A DNA stretch of 64,000 bases from assembly GCA_902781655.1 (NCBI GenBank), contig CACZJZ010000013.1, positions 1-64,000 of the forward strand. Reading direction: 5' to 3'. The position numbers and the translations under genes are program-made. Below are positions 8,360 to 17,797 of this stretch, piece by piece (position 1 is the first letter of the stretch; every line of letters starts with the position of its first letter). The DNA is from an uncultured Lachnospiraceae bacterium (lineage in GTDB: Bacteria; Bacillota; Clostridia; Lachnospirales; Lachnospiraceae). The notes beneath the pieces were generated by a model. That model was given only the letters and a program-made list of their open reading frames with translations, was not told where the DNA came from and did no database searches.

Positions 8360-10606
8360 CTAATAAAGGTCCTGCACATCCGTAATCCTGCCGTCTGCCA
8401 CCGCGAAGCTCCATACCGCGTGCCCAGGCAGACGGTGCTCCATGAGATAATATCGTCCGTCCGTGCGCGTCATGTAATAGGGCGTGCCGCCTCCGATAAA
8501 ATAAGTAGAATAAATATCCCGCACTCCCGCGGACAGCGCCGTCCCGGGTTCCGCCGCAAGAGACTCAAGAAACGGCGTCCAGAGCATGACCGCCGCGCTC
8601 TGATCGCCTGTAAGATCCGTCGACACCGTCACAAAATATCCATTGCGGCAGGCGGTGCCTTCTTCTATCTTCCCGAACACCTCCTGCGTGTGCGGTTCTC
8701 CCTCCGCCGGAAGCTCTTCATCCGAATCGATCACAGGAAGAATCTGCACCATCCCCGCATAGGCATCGCAGACCGGGTACGCCTCCTGCACCGACAGATC
8801 AGACAGCCTGCACAGCAGAATTCGTGCCTGTCCGCCGTCCGCGCTCGTCCCGGATACAAACAGGATCCGATCTCCGAAGATTGTAAAGGAACGCACATAC
8901 GTGTTTGACAGTGCCGGACAGGTTCTTACCTCCGTGAGATAGAGCGTCGGATCATCCTTCGGATGCCGGAAACAGTATAATTCCCCGTTCTCCGAGCTCC
9001 ATACATAGAACGTGTCTGTGTCCGGATCATAGACGCTGAAGTGCGGCCTTCTGCCAATATTGCGAAAGACCTGTGTCGTCGTGAACACACCGCCGACCTT
9101 CGTATAAACCAGCACCCGGTTGTTCTCCGTGTCATCCGCCAGCAGAACAAGTCCGTCCCCGGCCACCGTATGCGGCCTTGAGACACCGTTGCGGGGCAGA
9201 ACGCTCCAGTCAGAGATGGCATCGGTCAGCGCCTCCTCATCCCCCGCGTGATACAGAATCCGATCATGATAACAGTCCACCAGAAACCAGGTGTCCCCGA
9301 TACGTTTCAAAATGGTCGGCACAGACAAAGTCCCATCCTTGTTTGCTGTGTCTCCGACACCGCCCTGCCAGCTCTCTCCCTTCGAGATCCACGCGTCCTG
9401 CTCCGGGTCAAACGGCGCGGCAGCAGCCTGCCCGCTCTCCTCCGTCAGGCTATCCTTCGTCAGCCCTTCCGATGACCACTCTGCAGCTCCCACAGCCGTC
9501 GTTCCAGGAACCGTTCCTGGTTCTTCCCCTGCGATGCGGCTGACTGACAGGGTGTCCCCAGTCGCTGCTATGCCCGCCCTCTCGCTGCCACATCCTCCGA
9601 GAGTCATGGACAGCAAAACTCCGCCCACGCTGAACAGGGCAGCCGTCAGAACAGCGTTTCCTCCGCCGCGGATCTGTACCGCCGCCTTCTTCCCCGACAA
9701 AATGATCCCGGCACTCACCAGCACAAGCGCGGCAAAGACACGGACGCTGAACGCCTCCCTGCCCTCTCCCAGAAACAGCGCTGAGAGCAGCACACCCAGC
9801 ACCGGATTCATAAAACCCAGGATCGTAATGCGGCTCACCTCATTGTATTTCAGCAGAATTCCCCAGAGCGTGTAAGCGCCCGCCGAAATAAAACCCATAT
9901 ACAGAAGAAGCAGCCATGCCCTTCCACCGGTCGGCTGGAGACGCCCGCCCAGAGCTAGCCCCATCAGAGTCAAAACCATACCACCAGAAAGGAACTGCCA
10001 GCCGCTGAGCGTGACCGGATTCTCCCTCGCCGAAAAAAGCTTGATACAGCAGCCGGCGACAGCACCTGTGAGCGCCGCAATCACCATACATCCCTCGCCG
10101 GAGAAACTGATTCCTCCGCCGCCTGTACCGCCAGCCGTGACAATCAGCAGCACGCCCAGAAACCCGGCGATGCTTCCAACGACCCTGGCAGCCGTTAGCT
10201 TCTCAAACCGGAACACAAACGCCGCGAGGAACAGAGAGAAGAACGTTCCGGCCGCATTGATCACCGAACCGCGAACACCGCTCGTGTGCGCAAGTCCGGT
10301 GTAAAAGAAAATGTACTGCAGAATCGTCTGAAACAGCATCAGAACCAGAACGTATCGCCAGCTCTCCCGTGTCGGGCGCAGGAAACGGCGCTCCAGCATA
10401 CTGCCGATGGCGATCACCATTCCTCCTGCGATCATGAAACGCACCCCTGCGAAGACAAAACGGGAAGCAAGATCCTCCGTTCCGATCAAGAACAGCGCAT
10501 ACCCGATTTTGATCGACGGCGAGGCCGATCCCCATAGAAAACAACAGAAAAACGCAATCAAAAAGACAGCTGCCGGATTCGTCCAGAACTTCACCCTGTT
10601 TCGCAT
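8360..10606 (-). CDS. EamA/DMT exporter fused to a lipoprotein-like extracytoplasmic domain
   Basis: Residues 1-305 form a drug/metabolite transporter with two EamA repeats and about ten membrane spans (for example FLIAFFCCFLWGSASPSIKI and the Pro-bearing ILGFMNPVLGVLLSALFLGE), the normal full length of such an exporter. The frame continues through a hydrophobic stretch ending in MTLGGC (Cys339), which looks like a lipoprotein signal with lipobox. A Ser/Thr/Gly/Ala-rich linker and about 350 soluble residues follow, with repeated W/Y-rich strands (DTWFLVDCYHDRILYH, TFYVWSSENGELYCF) suggesting a beta-propeller. A GGAGGA stretch (9659-9664) lies 9 nt before an in-frame CTG (codon 320), as if the second part once had its own start. 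Substrate unknown. A sequencing or assembly error joining two genes cannot be excluded. Confidence 0.75.
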   Translation of the reverse strand: MRNRVKFWTNPAAVFLIAFFCCFLWGSASPSIKIGYALFLIGTEDLASRFVFAGVRFMIAGGMVIAIGSMLERRFLRPTRESWRYVLVLMLFQTILQYIFFYTGLAHTSGVRGSVINAAGTFFSLFLAAFVFRFEKLTAARVVGSIAGFLGVLLIVTAGGTGGGGISFSGEGCMVIAALTGAVAGCCIKLFSARENPVTLSGWQFLSGGMVLTLMGLALGGRLQPTGGRAWLLLLYMGFISAGAYTLWGILLKYNEVSRITILGFMNPVLGVLLSALFLGEGREAFSVRVFAALVLVSAGIILSGKKAAVQIRGGGNAVLTAALFSVGGVLLSMTLGGCGSERAGIAATGDTLSVSRIAGEEPGTVPGTTAVGAAEWSSEGLTKDSLTEESGQAAAAPFDPEQDAWISKGESWQGGVGDTANKDGTLSVPTILKRIGDTWFLVDCYHDRILYHAGDEEALTDAISDWSVLPRNGVSRPHTVAGDGLVLLADDTENNRVLVYTKVGGVFTTTQVFRNIGRRPHFSVYDPDTDTFYVWSSENGELYCFRHPKDDPTLYLTEVRTCPALSNTYVRSFTIFGDRILFVSGTSADGGQARILLCRLSDLSVQEAYPVCDAYAGMVQILPVIDSDEELPAEGEPHTQEVFGKIEEGTACRNGYFVTVSTDLTGDQSAAVMLWTPFLESLAAEPGTALSAGVRDIYSTYFIGGGTPYYMTRTDGRYYLMEHRLPGHAVWSFAVADGRITDVQDLY

Positions 10607-10610
10607 ACCA

Positions 10611-10670
10611 CTTCACTCAACTTCACTCAAAACTTCACTGCACTTCACTGTAAACTTCACTGACTTCACT
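10611..10670 (-). repeat. Six helically spaced CTTCACT repeats at the exporter start
   Basis: CTTCACT occurs at 10611, 10621, 10633, 10643, 10655 and 10664, with spacings of 10, 12, 10, 12 and 9 bp, all on one face of the helix. On the coding (minus) strand the units read AGTGAAG, and the last one lies directly over the ribosome-binding region of the exporter ATG. No ordinary Shine-Dalgarno site is seen apart from the repeats. It resembles an array for a cooperative DNA- or RNA-binding regulator. Confidence 0.7.
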
Positions 10671-10692
10671 TTAGTCACATTACCTCTGAATA

Positions 10693-10721
10693 TAAAAAGA
10701 AAGCAGAACCCTCTGCTTTCT
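10693..10721 (-). terminator. Terminator of the ligA-metA unit
   Basis: On the minus strand, AGAAAGCAGA pairs with TCTGCTTTCT around a 4-nt loop and is followed by a T-run, 48 nt after the metA stop codon. Confidence 0.8.
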
Positions 10722-10768
10722 CCTATAAATTTCTATTGCTGACGTATTCGCGGGAATTTTGGGTCTTC

Positions 10769-11683
10769 TCACCGGATATCGTCAAGATTGTACGGTGTCA
10801 TCTGATACACAAGGTTGATCCAGTTCGCATAAAGAAGGCTGCTGTGGGAGCGCCACTGCAGGTTCGGTTCCTTCTCCGGGTCGTCGTCCGGGAAATAATT
10901 CTCCGGCAGCGCCGTGTCGATGCCCCTCTCATGGTCACGGATATACTCATCCCGCAGCGTGTAGCGGTCATACTCCGCATGTCCGAAGATGAACACCTGC
11001 CTCCCGCCCTTCGCGATGGCAAGAAGCACGCCGGCGAGTTCGGACTCCGCGAGCACGGTCAGATCCGGACACGCGTGAATGATGTCAGCCGGTACCTCCG
11101 TGTAGCGGCTGTGCGGAATGAGGAAATAGTCGTCAAAGCCGCGGACCAGCGGTTCTTTGCGGTGATGTACCTTGTGCGGATATACGCCGAACAGCTTGTA
11201 GGGAAGCCGGCGCTTGGGCAGTCCATAATGATAATAGACACCAGCTTGTGCCGCCCAGCAGATATGGAAGGTGGAGGTCACATGCGTCTTCGACCACTCG
11301 AAAATATCGCATAGTTCCGGCCAGTAGTCCACCTCCTCGTACTCCAGCTTCTCCACCGGCGCACCGGTGATGATGAGACCGTCGAAGCGCCGTTCCTTAA
11401 GCTCTGCAAACGTATAGTAGAACTTGTGCAGATGGACGGAGGAGGTGTGCGTGCTCTCATGCGACCCCACGCGCATGAAGGTAATGTCAAGCTGCAGTGG
11501 CGTGTTCGAGAGCATCCGCAGAAGCTGCAGCTCCGTGTCCTCCTTCTTGGGCATGAGATTCAGAATACAAATCTGCAGCGGACGGATGTCCTGATGGGTT
11601 GCCCGCTCCTCTTCCACCACAAACAGGTTCTCTTCTTCCAGAATCTCCCGGACCGGAAGATCGTTCTGCACGTTAATCGGCAT
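10769..11683 (-). CDS. metAA: Homoserine O-acyltransferase (probably O-acetyltransferase)
   Basis: MetA-family enzyme acylating L-homoserine as the first committed step to methionine. The nucleophile Cys142 lies in [10 protein letters not shown], and the catalytic His/Glu pair in FIFGHAEYD (His236, Glu238). Residue 111, in [17 protein letters not shown], is Glu; in characterised homologues Glu here favours acetyl-CoA, whereas Gly goes with succinyl-CoA, so acetyltransferase is more likely. The length of 304 is typical. It follows ligA by 105 nt and has its own GAGAGG site. I found no SAM riboswitch or T-box in the short upstream gap. Confidence 0.92.
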   Translation of the reverse strand: MPINVQNDLPVREILEEENLFVVEEERATHQDIRPLQICILNLMPKKEDTELQLLRMLSNTPLQLDITFMRVGSHESTHTSSVHLHKFYYTFAELKERRFDGLIITGAPVEKLEYEEVDYWPELCDIFEWSKTHVTSTFHICWAAQAGVYYHYGLPKRRLPYKLFGVYPHKVHHRKEPLVRGFDDYFLIPHSRYTEVPADIIHACPDLTVLAESELAGVLLAIAKGGRQVFIFGHAEYDRYTLRDEYIRDHERGIDTALPENYFPDDDPEKEPNLQWRSHSSLLYANWINLVYQMTPYNLDDIR

Positions 11684-11788
11684 GGACTTTCCTCTCTATG
11701 TTGTCAGGCGCTTTTGCTCACAAAATCTTCGTAACTGACAGGACTGTGCAGCTGTGCGTGGGGCCGTCTCCGCCGGCACAGGTTTCCC

Positions 11789-13927
11789 TCACTGAATCAT
11801 TCTCAGGAATGCGGCCTCGTCCAGCACCGGCACGCCGAGCGATTCTGCCTTCGCGAGCTTGCTGCCCGCGGCCTCTCCGGCGACAAGATAGCTTGTTTTC
11901 TTTGATACGCTCCCGGTTGCCCGACCGCCGTTTCTGGTAATGAGTTCCTCGATTTCCCTGCGTCCAAGCGTCGGCAGCGTACCGGTCACTGCGATGGTAA
12001 GCCCGGACAGCCTGCCTGTCTGTCCTTCTCCTTCCGTCTCCTCCGGCAGCGACGCGCGGACGCCGGCCTCCTCCATCCGCTTCACCAGCGCCAGATTGGC
12101 CGGTGTGTGGAAGAAATGATAAATGGACTCCGCCGTCGTCTCCCCGACATCCGGAATTTTGGTCAGATCATCGACCGATGCCGACGCGACCGCGTCGATG
12201 CTCCGCATCCCGGCAAGAATGGTCCGTGCGGTCGACTTGCCCACATTTCGGATCGCAAGGCCGGTGAGAAACCGGTCAGGCGGGTTGTTCTTGGATTTCT
12301 CGATCTCGCCGAGCAGCTTGTCCGTGTTCTTCTCCTTGCCGACGAGGCCCTGCTCCACCAGCTCGTCCCGATGCTCTTTCAGCGTGTAAATATCCGCATA
12401 GCTTCGAAGATATCCCGCCTTCACCAGTGCATCCACCAGCGTGTCGCCGAGTCCCATGATGTTCATGGCATCTCTGGAGGCAAAATACGCGATGGTCCGG
12501 GTGATCTGGGCCGGACAGTTCGGGTTGACGCAGCGGATATCCGCCGTGTCCTCCTCCCGGATGAGCGGCTCCCCGCAGACCGGGCACTTCTCCGGTGCGG
12601 TGAAAACCTCCGGCGGTTCTTTCACACAGCCGTTGAGTTTCGGGATGATTTCGCCGCTCTTGAAAAGGCGGTACTCCCCGCCTACGCCGATATGCATTTC
12701 CCGGATGTAATCCTGGTTGTGGAGCGTTGCCCGCGAAACACTGGTGCCGCAAAGTCTTGCCGGCTTTCCGGTCCGGCTGTCATGGAATTCGCCTGTGAAC
12801 GTCAATTTCCCGGTCCGTCCGACGTCGGTCAGGATGCGGTCCATCGTGACAATCGCTTCTTCGGGCGGATATTTGTAGGCGATGTGGCCGCTCGAATATT
12901 TGCTGCCCGCCGGAAAATCCTGTCTCCACGGTGTGTGATCAAGTTTCACCACCGCGCCGTCAATATCGTGATCAAGGCTCCCGCGAGATTCTCCAATCTC
13001 GTCGATCGCAGCGAGGCATTCCTCCGCAGTGGTGCAGCTGCGATGCCAGACCACCGGCACACCAAGTGCCGCGAGCCGGTCTAGCGCGGCATCATGGCTC
13101 TCCATGAAATCAGCCGGTCCCGCCTGGATGTTAAAAATAAACATACGGAGCCGCCGCTCCCGGGTGATGGAAGGATCGAGCTGCCGGAGCGTGCCGGCAG
13201 CCAGATTGCGCGGATTGGCTGCCGCCTTTTTCCCTGCGTTTTCCTGTGCCTCGTTGAAACGGTCAAAATCCGCGTGGGTCATGTAAACCTCTCCGCGGAG
13301 TTCCAGGGAATCGAACGGCAGATCGATCGTCTGTTTCACGTCCGGGATAACCCGCGCGTTCGCCGTCACATCCTCGCCGATGAGGCCGTCGCCCCGCGTC
13401 TCGGCCAGCACAAGCGACAGCTGTCCGGTTTCCGGACTCCTGCGGTACCGGAGCGACATCGACAGACCGTCAATCTTCTGCTCCACCGAGAATTTTGCCG
13501 AAGGATGCATCTCATGTACCTTCTGGATGAAAGCGCTGACATCCTCCCTGGTAAAGACATCCTCGATCGAGAGCATCGGCACATCATGTGTGACCTTGAC
13601 GCCAGCCTCCCGCTTCGCTGTGCCGCCGATCTTCTGCGTGGGCGAGTCCGGCGTGATCCACTCCGGGTGTGCCCGTTCTGCCGCCTTCAGCCTCTGCATC
13701 AGCTGGTCGTATTCGTAATCGCTGATCTCCGGCGCATCCTGGTTGTAGTAGCGGTCCATGTGATAATCGATGGTCCGCTCCAGAGCTTCGTACTCCGCGT
13801 GGGTCATCGCAGCCGCTGCCTTCTCATCATCCGGCTCCGCAATCAATCCGGTTTCCTGCGTCGTTGCAGCAGCATCCCCGGGCGCTGCCTGCTGTTCCTT
13901 TTCAATCTGCTGTTTCACCCTGCTCAT
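11789..13927 (-). CDS. ligA: NAD-dependent DNA ligase LigA
   Basis: Seals nicks between Okazaki fragments and in repair, using NAD. A non-conserved N-terminal extension of about 40 residues (QQAAPGDAAATTQ) precedes the domain Ia fold; the adenylated lysine is K151 in SVEQKIDGLSM. Then come the OB fold, a Cys4 zinc finger (CPVCGEPL...RCVNPNCPAQ), the helix-hairpin-helix region and a C-terminal BRCT domain (LSGLTIAVTGTLPTLGRREI). The total of 712 residues is slightly above the usual 665-680 because of the extension. The start has GGGGGA just upstream. Confidence 0.96.
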   Translation of the reverse strand: MSRVKQQIEKEQQAAPGDAAATTQETGLIAEPDDEKAAAAMTHAEYEALERTIDYHMDRYYNQDAPEISDYEYDQLMQRLKAAERAHPEWITPDSPTQKIGGTAKREAGVKVTHDVPMLSIEDVFTREDVSAFIQKVHEMHPSAKFSVEQKIDGLSMSLRYRRSPETGQLSLVLAETRGDGLIGEDVTANARVIPDVKQTIDLPFDSLELRGEVYMTHADFDRFNEAQENAGKKAAANPRNLAAGTLRQLDPSITRERRLRMFIFNIQAGPADFMESHDAALDRLAALGVPVVWHRSCTTAEECLAAIDEIGESRGSLDHDIDGAVVKLDHTPWRQDFPAGSKYSSGHIAYKYPPEEAIVTMDRILTDVGRTGKLTFTGEFHDSRTGKPARLCGTSVSRATLHNQDYIREMHIGVGGEYRLFKSGEIIPKLNGCVKEPPEVFTAPEKCPVCGEPLIREEDTADIRCVNPNCPAQITRTIAYFASRDAMNIMGLGDTLVDALVKAGYLRSYADIYTLKEHRDELVEQGLVGKEKNTDKLLGEIEKSKNNPPDRFLTGLAIRNVGKSTARTILAGMRSIDAVASASVDDLTKIPDVGETTAESIYHFFHTPANLALVKRMEEAGVRASLPEETEGEGQTGRLSGLTIAVTGTLPTLGRREIEELITRNGGRATGSVSKKTSYLVAGEAAGSKLAKAESLGVPVLDEAAFLRMIQ

Positions 13928-14009
13928 GGTTCCCCCGCTGCACTCTCCAAACTATGTATCTGGATGCATCCGGCAATGCCAATCCCCTCTTCGCGGATTT
14001 ATACTGCGT

Positions 14010-14849
14010 TCAATCCGGCGCTTTCAGCCCTGCCGCCTGATACAGGCTTTCTGTCTCTTCCTTTGTCAGGATACGCTGCTGCCCCGGCTTCATGGCCCCA
14101 AGCTCCACGTTCAGCACCCGCGTCCGCTTGAGGCGCTTCACCTCGCCGCCGCATGCCCTTACCATACGCCGGATCTGACGGTTCAGGCCCTGCGTCAGCA
14201 CAATGGAAAACGTGCGCTCGCCAAGGCGCTCGATGCGGCAGGGTCTTGTTGTGATACAAAGGTCCCGCAGATACATGCCGCGGCGCATCCGCTCCAGATC
14301 CGCATCAGAAATCCGCCGGACAGTCCGGACAATATATTCTTTTTCATGGCCGGCGCTGCCCCGCATCATTGAATCGATGAGAACGCCGTCGTTTGTCATG
14401 AGGAGAAGTCCCTCGGAATCACGGTCAAGTCTGCCCGCATAGGTGAGCCTGGTGGGAAACTGAAAGACATCGGCAAGCGTCCGATCCGCATGCGGATCGC
14501 GCTCTGTGCAGGTAACGCCGACCGGCTTATAGAATGCGACGACAATATGATTCGCGGATGAGCCAATCACTTTGCCATCCGCCACGACATGGTCGCGGCC
14601 CGCGGCATCCACCTGCTCTCCAGGATGAGCGACGCGGCCGTTCACCGTCACTCTGCCGGACTCAATCATGCGGTCCGCATCGCGCCTCGAGCACAGTCCG
14701 CTGTGCGCAAGGTACGCATTGAGCCGCACCTTGCCGTGTTCAGCCTCCGGACCGGGCACTTCCCTTCCGGACTTACGCTGCGTGTTCCGCCGTATCTGGC
14801 CGTTCAAAGTGCTGCCAGCGTTTTGATAGTGCTGTGATCCAGAATACAC
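14010..14849 (-). CDS. RsuA/RluF-type rRNA pseudouridine synthase
   Basis: Converts a specific uridine in rRNA to pseudouridine. The N-terminal S4 RNA-binding domain is clear (VRLNAYLAHSGLCSRRDADR), and the catalytic Asp lies in GRLDRDSEGLLLMTNDG. RLNRQIRRM-type features (GLNRQIRRMVRACGGEV) match the RluE/RluF/RsuA group; which uridine is modified cannot be read. The start shown is GTG with AGGGAG upstream and overlaps the mecA end by 46 nt. An alternative GTG at 14729 would remove about 40 unconserved residues. Confidence 0.88.
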   Translation of the reverse strand: MYSGSQHYQNAGSTLNGQIRRNTQRKSGREVPGPEAEHGKVRLNAYLAHSGLCSRRDADRMIESGRVTVNGRVAHPGEQVDAAGRDHVVADGKVIGSSANHIVVAFYKPVGVTCTERDPHADRTLADVFQFPTRLTYAGRLDRDSEGLLLMTNDGVLIDSMMRGSAGHEKEYIVRTVRRISDADLERMRRGMYLRDLCITTRPCRIERLGERTFSIVLTQGLNRQIRRMVRACGGEVKRLKRTRVLNVELGAMKPGQQRILTKEETESLYQAAGLKAPD

Positions 14850-15673
14850 GATACCTGCTCCCTGAAATGTGCGATCATCTCTTCCCGTGTCGTAACCAGA
14901 GCGCCGAACTCATTGAGTACCAGTGCAAGCTTCGAGAACTCCAGCTCCTGCTTCCCGGGGTTATGAATCACCAGATAGAAACTGCCATCCTCATTGTAAA
15001 GCTCCGCATCGAGACCGATATTTTCCACAAAATCATCCGCCGCGAGGTGACGGCAGCAGTCGCACACCGCGCGGAAACTGGCAAAGCGGTACATATAGGC
15101 GGCATCGGGCTGTGCCGTCTGCCCGTCGGCTGCCTTCGCCCCCGCGTCCGCCTTCCGCTTCTGTGCCGAAAGCGACCGGAGTACGGCGGCAGAAGCCTGA
15201 CCGACGTCTGTGTTCGTCCTGCTGCCCCCGCCTTCGGCGTCTGCCTTCGCCGTGCCCGCGGATTTTGCCGCGTCGCCCGACGCGCCGGGCAGCATCTTGG
15301 CGGCATATTCCCGCAGCCTTGCAACCCGCTCATCCTCCGGAAGCGCGCTGAGCTCCTTGCGGACCTCGTCCGACAGAGACAGACCCAGCTTCTCCTGCAG
15401 CTTGTTCAGAAACTCCTCGAACATCGCACCGGACTGCTCCGAGATCGTGAGACTGATACTATGATCCGGGAGCACCGACATCTGCATGCTGGTCACGGCG
15501 CCCTGCGGACGGAAGTTGACCCTCCTCTCAGCCTCTCCGACGACCATATGCAGAAACTCCATGGCCTCTTCCTTCTTTTCAAAAATATCGTCAAGCTTGA
15601 TACCATGCGCCTTCATATCCTCCGGCGTGATGATACAGCTGACAGTTTTGCTGTCTATTCTTCTGAACTTCAT
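14804..15673 (-). CDS. mecA: MecA family adaptor protein
   Basis: Adaptor delivering substrates to the ClpC AAA+ unfoldase; in Bacillus it targets ComK. The N-terminal substrate-binding part (MKFRRIDSKTVSCIITPEDM) and a C-terminal ClpC-binding domain, with ELEFSKLALVLNEFGALV near the end, flank a variable Gly/Ala/Lys-rich linker (about residues 150-195). The start at 15673 is chosen because AAGGTG lies 7 nt upstream and the conserved N-terminus begins there; a longer open frame upstream crosses a terminator. The pseudouridine synthase overlaps its 3' end. Confidence 0.87.
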   Translation of the reverse strand: MKFRRIDSKTVSCIITPEDMKAHGIKLDDIFEKKEEAMEFLHMVVGEAERRVNFRPQGAVTSMQMSVLPDHSISLTISEQSGAMFEEFLNKLQEKLGLSLSDEVRKELSALPEDERVARLREYAAKMLPGASGDAAKSAGTAKADAEGGGSRTNTDVGQASAAVLRSLSAQKRKADAGAKAADGQTAQPDAAYMYRFASFRAVCDCCRHLAADDFVENIGLDAELYNEDGSFYLVIHNPGKQELEFSKLALVLNEFGALVTTREEMIAHFREQVSCILDHSTIKTLAAL

Positions 15674-15767
15674 AAAATCACCTTCTCTTGTCAGGGACAA
15701 TTCCAACGGCGCTGCGGCCGGGCGATGGAAACTGCCGTCTGTGCCGTCCTTCAGAGGTTCAAAATTC

Positions 15768-15773
15768 AGTATA
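15768..15773 (-). promoter_or_regulatory. Possible extended -10 promoter for mecA
   Basis: The minus strand reads TGTTATACT, an extended -10 with no obvious -35, about 95 nt upstream of mecA and just after the tsf terminator. The evidence is weak. Confidence 0.3.
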
Positions 15774-15776
15774 ACA

Positions 15777-15821
15777 CAAAAGGCGTGGGCCACCACTGTC
15801 TGATCAGTCTGGCCCCCGCCT
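15777..15821 (-). terminator. Terminator of rpsB-tsf
   Basis: On the minus strand a GC-rich hairpin (GGCGGGGGCCA near one side, TGGCCCACGCC on the other) is followed by TTTTGTGTT, about 90 nt after the tsf stop. Confidence 0.7.
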
Positions 15822-15910
15822 CAAATTGTGTAAAATCAGCCCGGTCACACGGATTTAGTCCGGAACTCATTCATCCGGAAAGTCCGCATGGTCTGTCGCC
15901 CACGGCCGGA

Positions 15911-16864
15911 TTACTCGTGCTTCACCTGAGACATAACCTCATCCGCGAAGTTCTCCTGTCTCTTCTCCATTCCCTCTCCGACCTCGAAGCGGACGAACTT
16001 CTGGATGGTGATGGTGGTGTTGTTGGCCTTGCCGACCTGTGCAAGGTACTGGGACACGGTCTGCTTGCCGTCCTCAGCCTTGACATAAATCTGGTCGTTC
16101 AGGCAGATTTCCTTGAGTTCCTTGTTGAGGCGGCCGATGAGCTGCTTCTCGAGGATCTGCTGAGGCTTTCTCTTATTCTCCGGCAGCTCCTCATTCTCTT
16201 TGACGATCGCTGCCATCAGGATTTCCTTTTCATGCTCCTCAAAATCCGCAGGAACGTCCGAAGCGCTGACATAGGACGGATTCAGTGCCGCAACCTGCAT
16301 CGCAACGTTGCGGACAGCCTCTCTGACCTCATCATTGACGACTGCCGACTTCGCATCGACCAGGACGCCAATGCGTCCGCCGCCGTGCGTATAGGTAGCG
16401 ACCACGCCTTCCGGCTCCTCAACTCTCTCGAAGCGGCGGATGGAAAGCTTCTCACTGATGACGGCGATCATGGCGACAAGCGCCTCGTTCACGGTCTCTG
16501 CCGGATCATCCTCCCACTTTTCCTGCATGAAGGCGTCCATATCCTTCGCGTTGCTGTCCAGTGCCTGCTTCGCGACCTTTGCGACATAGGTCCGGAACTT
16601 CTCGTTCTGTGCAACAAAGTCGGTCTCGGAGTTCACCTCAACCACTGCTGCCTTGTGATCCCCATCGTTCGCAATCCAGGCAAGACCTTCCGCTGCAATG
16701 CGGTTTGCCTTCTTCTCCGCCTTCGCCTGTCCGTTCTTTCTCAGGAACTCCACTGCGGCGTCCATATCGCCGTCGGTTGCAGCCAGGGCCTTCTTGCAGT
16801 CCATCATCCCGGCTCCGGTGGATTCTCTCAGCTCTTTCACCATTGCTGCTGTTACAGCTGCCAT
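15911..16864 (-). CDS. tsf: Translation elongation factor Ts
   Basis: Nucleotide exchange factor recycling EF-Tu-GDP. The N-terminal UBA-like domain begins MAAVTAAMVKELRESTGAGM, with the conserved stretch MMDCKKALAATDGDMDAAVE; the signature NSETDFVAQNEKF follows, then two core repeats and a C-terminal module (KFVRFEVGEGMEKRQENFAD). The length of 317 is typical of Firmicutes. It has an AGGAGG site and is the second gene of the rpsB-tsf operon. Confidence 0.96.
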   Translation of the reverse strand: MAAVTAAMVKELRESTGAGMMDCKKALAATDGDMDAAVEFLRKNGQAKAEKKANRIAAEGLAWIANDGDHKAAVVEVNSETDFVAQNEKFRTYVAKVAKQALDSNAKDMDAFMQEKWEDDPAETVNEALVAMIAVISEKLSIRRFERVEEPEGVVATYTHGGGRIGVLVDAKSAVVNDEVREAVRNVAMQVAALNPSYVSASDVPADFEEHEKEILMAAIVKENEELPENKRKPQQILEKQLIGRLNKELKEICLNDQIYVKAEDGKQTVSQYLAQVGKANNTTITIQKFVRFEVGEGMEKRQENFADEVMSQVKHE

Positions 16865-16899
16865 GATTTTGTCCTCCTGTCCAATTTTGACTCAAAATT

Positions 16900-16927
16900 C
16901 GGATAGGCAGTTCCGACTGCCTATCCG
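16900..16927 (-). other. Hairpin between rpsB and tsf
   Basis: A 12-bp perfect stem (CGGATAGGCAGT / ACTGCCTATCCG) with a TCCG loop lies in the 98-nt intercistronic gap. On the coding strand AATTTTG follows, a weak T-tract, so it could be a leaky terminator or a processing site that sets the S2:EF-Ts ratio. Confidence 0.65.
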
Positions 16928-16962
16928 ACACCATCCTTCTGTCAGTGCCAGTTGTTCAGCGC

Positions 16963-17745
16963 TCAGACCGTTCCCTCAGCTGCCTGCTCCGCCTCAGAAG
17001 CCGCGGACTCCGCTGCAAGATTTGCCTGCTCCTCGCTGTCTGCGGAAGCATCGACATTCTCCTCGCCCTGCTTCGCCTCGATGACGGCGTCAGCAATTTT
17101 GCTGGTGAGAAGCTTGACTGCACGGATTGCATCATCATTGCCCGGAATGACATAGTCAAGCTCTTCCGGATCGCAGTTCGTATCGGCAATGCCGATCAGC
17201 GTGATGCCGAGTGCGTGTGCTTCGTTGACGCAGATTCTCTCCTTCTTCGGATCAACCACGAAGATCGCATCAGGAATGCGGGTCATCGTCTTGATGCCGC
17301 CGAGATTCTTCTCGAGCTTCTCCTGCTCCTTCTGCAGGCCCGCGACCTCCTTCTTGGGAAGGACATCAAACGTGCCGTCCTGCGCCATGGTATTAATCTT
17401 GTTCAGACGCTCGATCCGGCTCTGGATCGTCTTGAAGTTCGTCAGCATGCCGCCGAGCCATCTCTGATTGACATAATACATACCGCAGCGCTCAGCCTCG
17501 GACTTGATGGCATCCTGCGCCTGCTTCTTCGTGCCGACAAACAGAATCGTGCCGCCCTGCTCGACAATCTCGAAGACCGCCTTGTATGCTTCATCGACCT
17601 TCACCACAGACTTCTGCAGATCAATGATGTGGATCCCGTTTCTCTCCGTGAAAATATACGGAGCCATCTTGGGATTCCATCTTCTCGTCTGATGGCCGAA
17701 ATGGACACCCGCTTCCAGCAGCTGCTTCATCGATACTACGCTCAT
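16963..17745 (-). CDS. rpsB: 30S ribosomal protein S2
   Basis: Structural protein of the small subunit that helps load S1 and stabilise the head-body junction. The first conserved block is [20 protein letters not shown], followed by [12 protein letters not shown] and [19 protein letters not shown]. The start at 17745 has GGAGG 7 nt upstream and matches the family N-terminus; the longer open frame is the leader. The C-terminus has an acidic, Ala-rich tail ([20 protein letters not shown]) not needed for the fold. The gene is led by a strong promoter and a structured 5' UTR. Confidence 0.96.
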   Translation of the reverse strand: MSVVSMKQLLEAGVHFGHQTRRWNPKMAPYIFTERNGIHIIDLQKSVVKVDEAYKAVFEIVEQGGTILFVGTKKQAQDAIKSEAERCGMYYVNQRWLGGMLTNFKTIQSRIERLNKINTMAQDGTFDVLPKKEVAGLQKEQEKLEKNLGGIKTMTRIPDAIFVVDPKKERICVNEAHALGITLIGIADTNCDPEELDYVIPGNDDAIRAVKLLTSKIADAVIEAKQGEENVDASADSEEQANLAAESAASEAEQAAEGTV

Positions 17746-17797
17746 TTTGTTTCCTCCATCCTTTTGGTTTCTACTTCCGCGTTCTGTTCTGCAGACA

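Noticed and set aside
10607-10680. CTTCACT repeats as a CRISPR array
   Set aside because: Repeat units are 7 bp with 2-5 bp between them; there are no spacers of 30 bp or cas genes.
11684-11788. SAM riboswitch or T-box before metA
   Set aside because: The gap is only 105 bp and shows no riboswitch stems, T-box sequence or terminator.
14834-16906. 690-codon open frame on the + strand across mecA and tsf
   Set aside because: It runs antisense through two well-identified genes and a terminator; its composition is that of a shadow frame.
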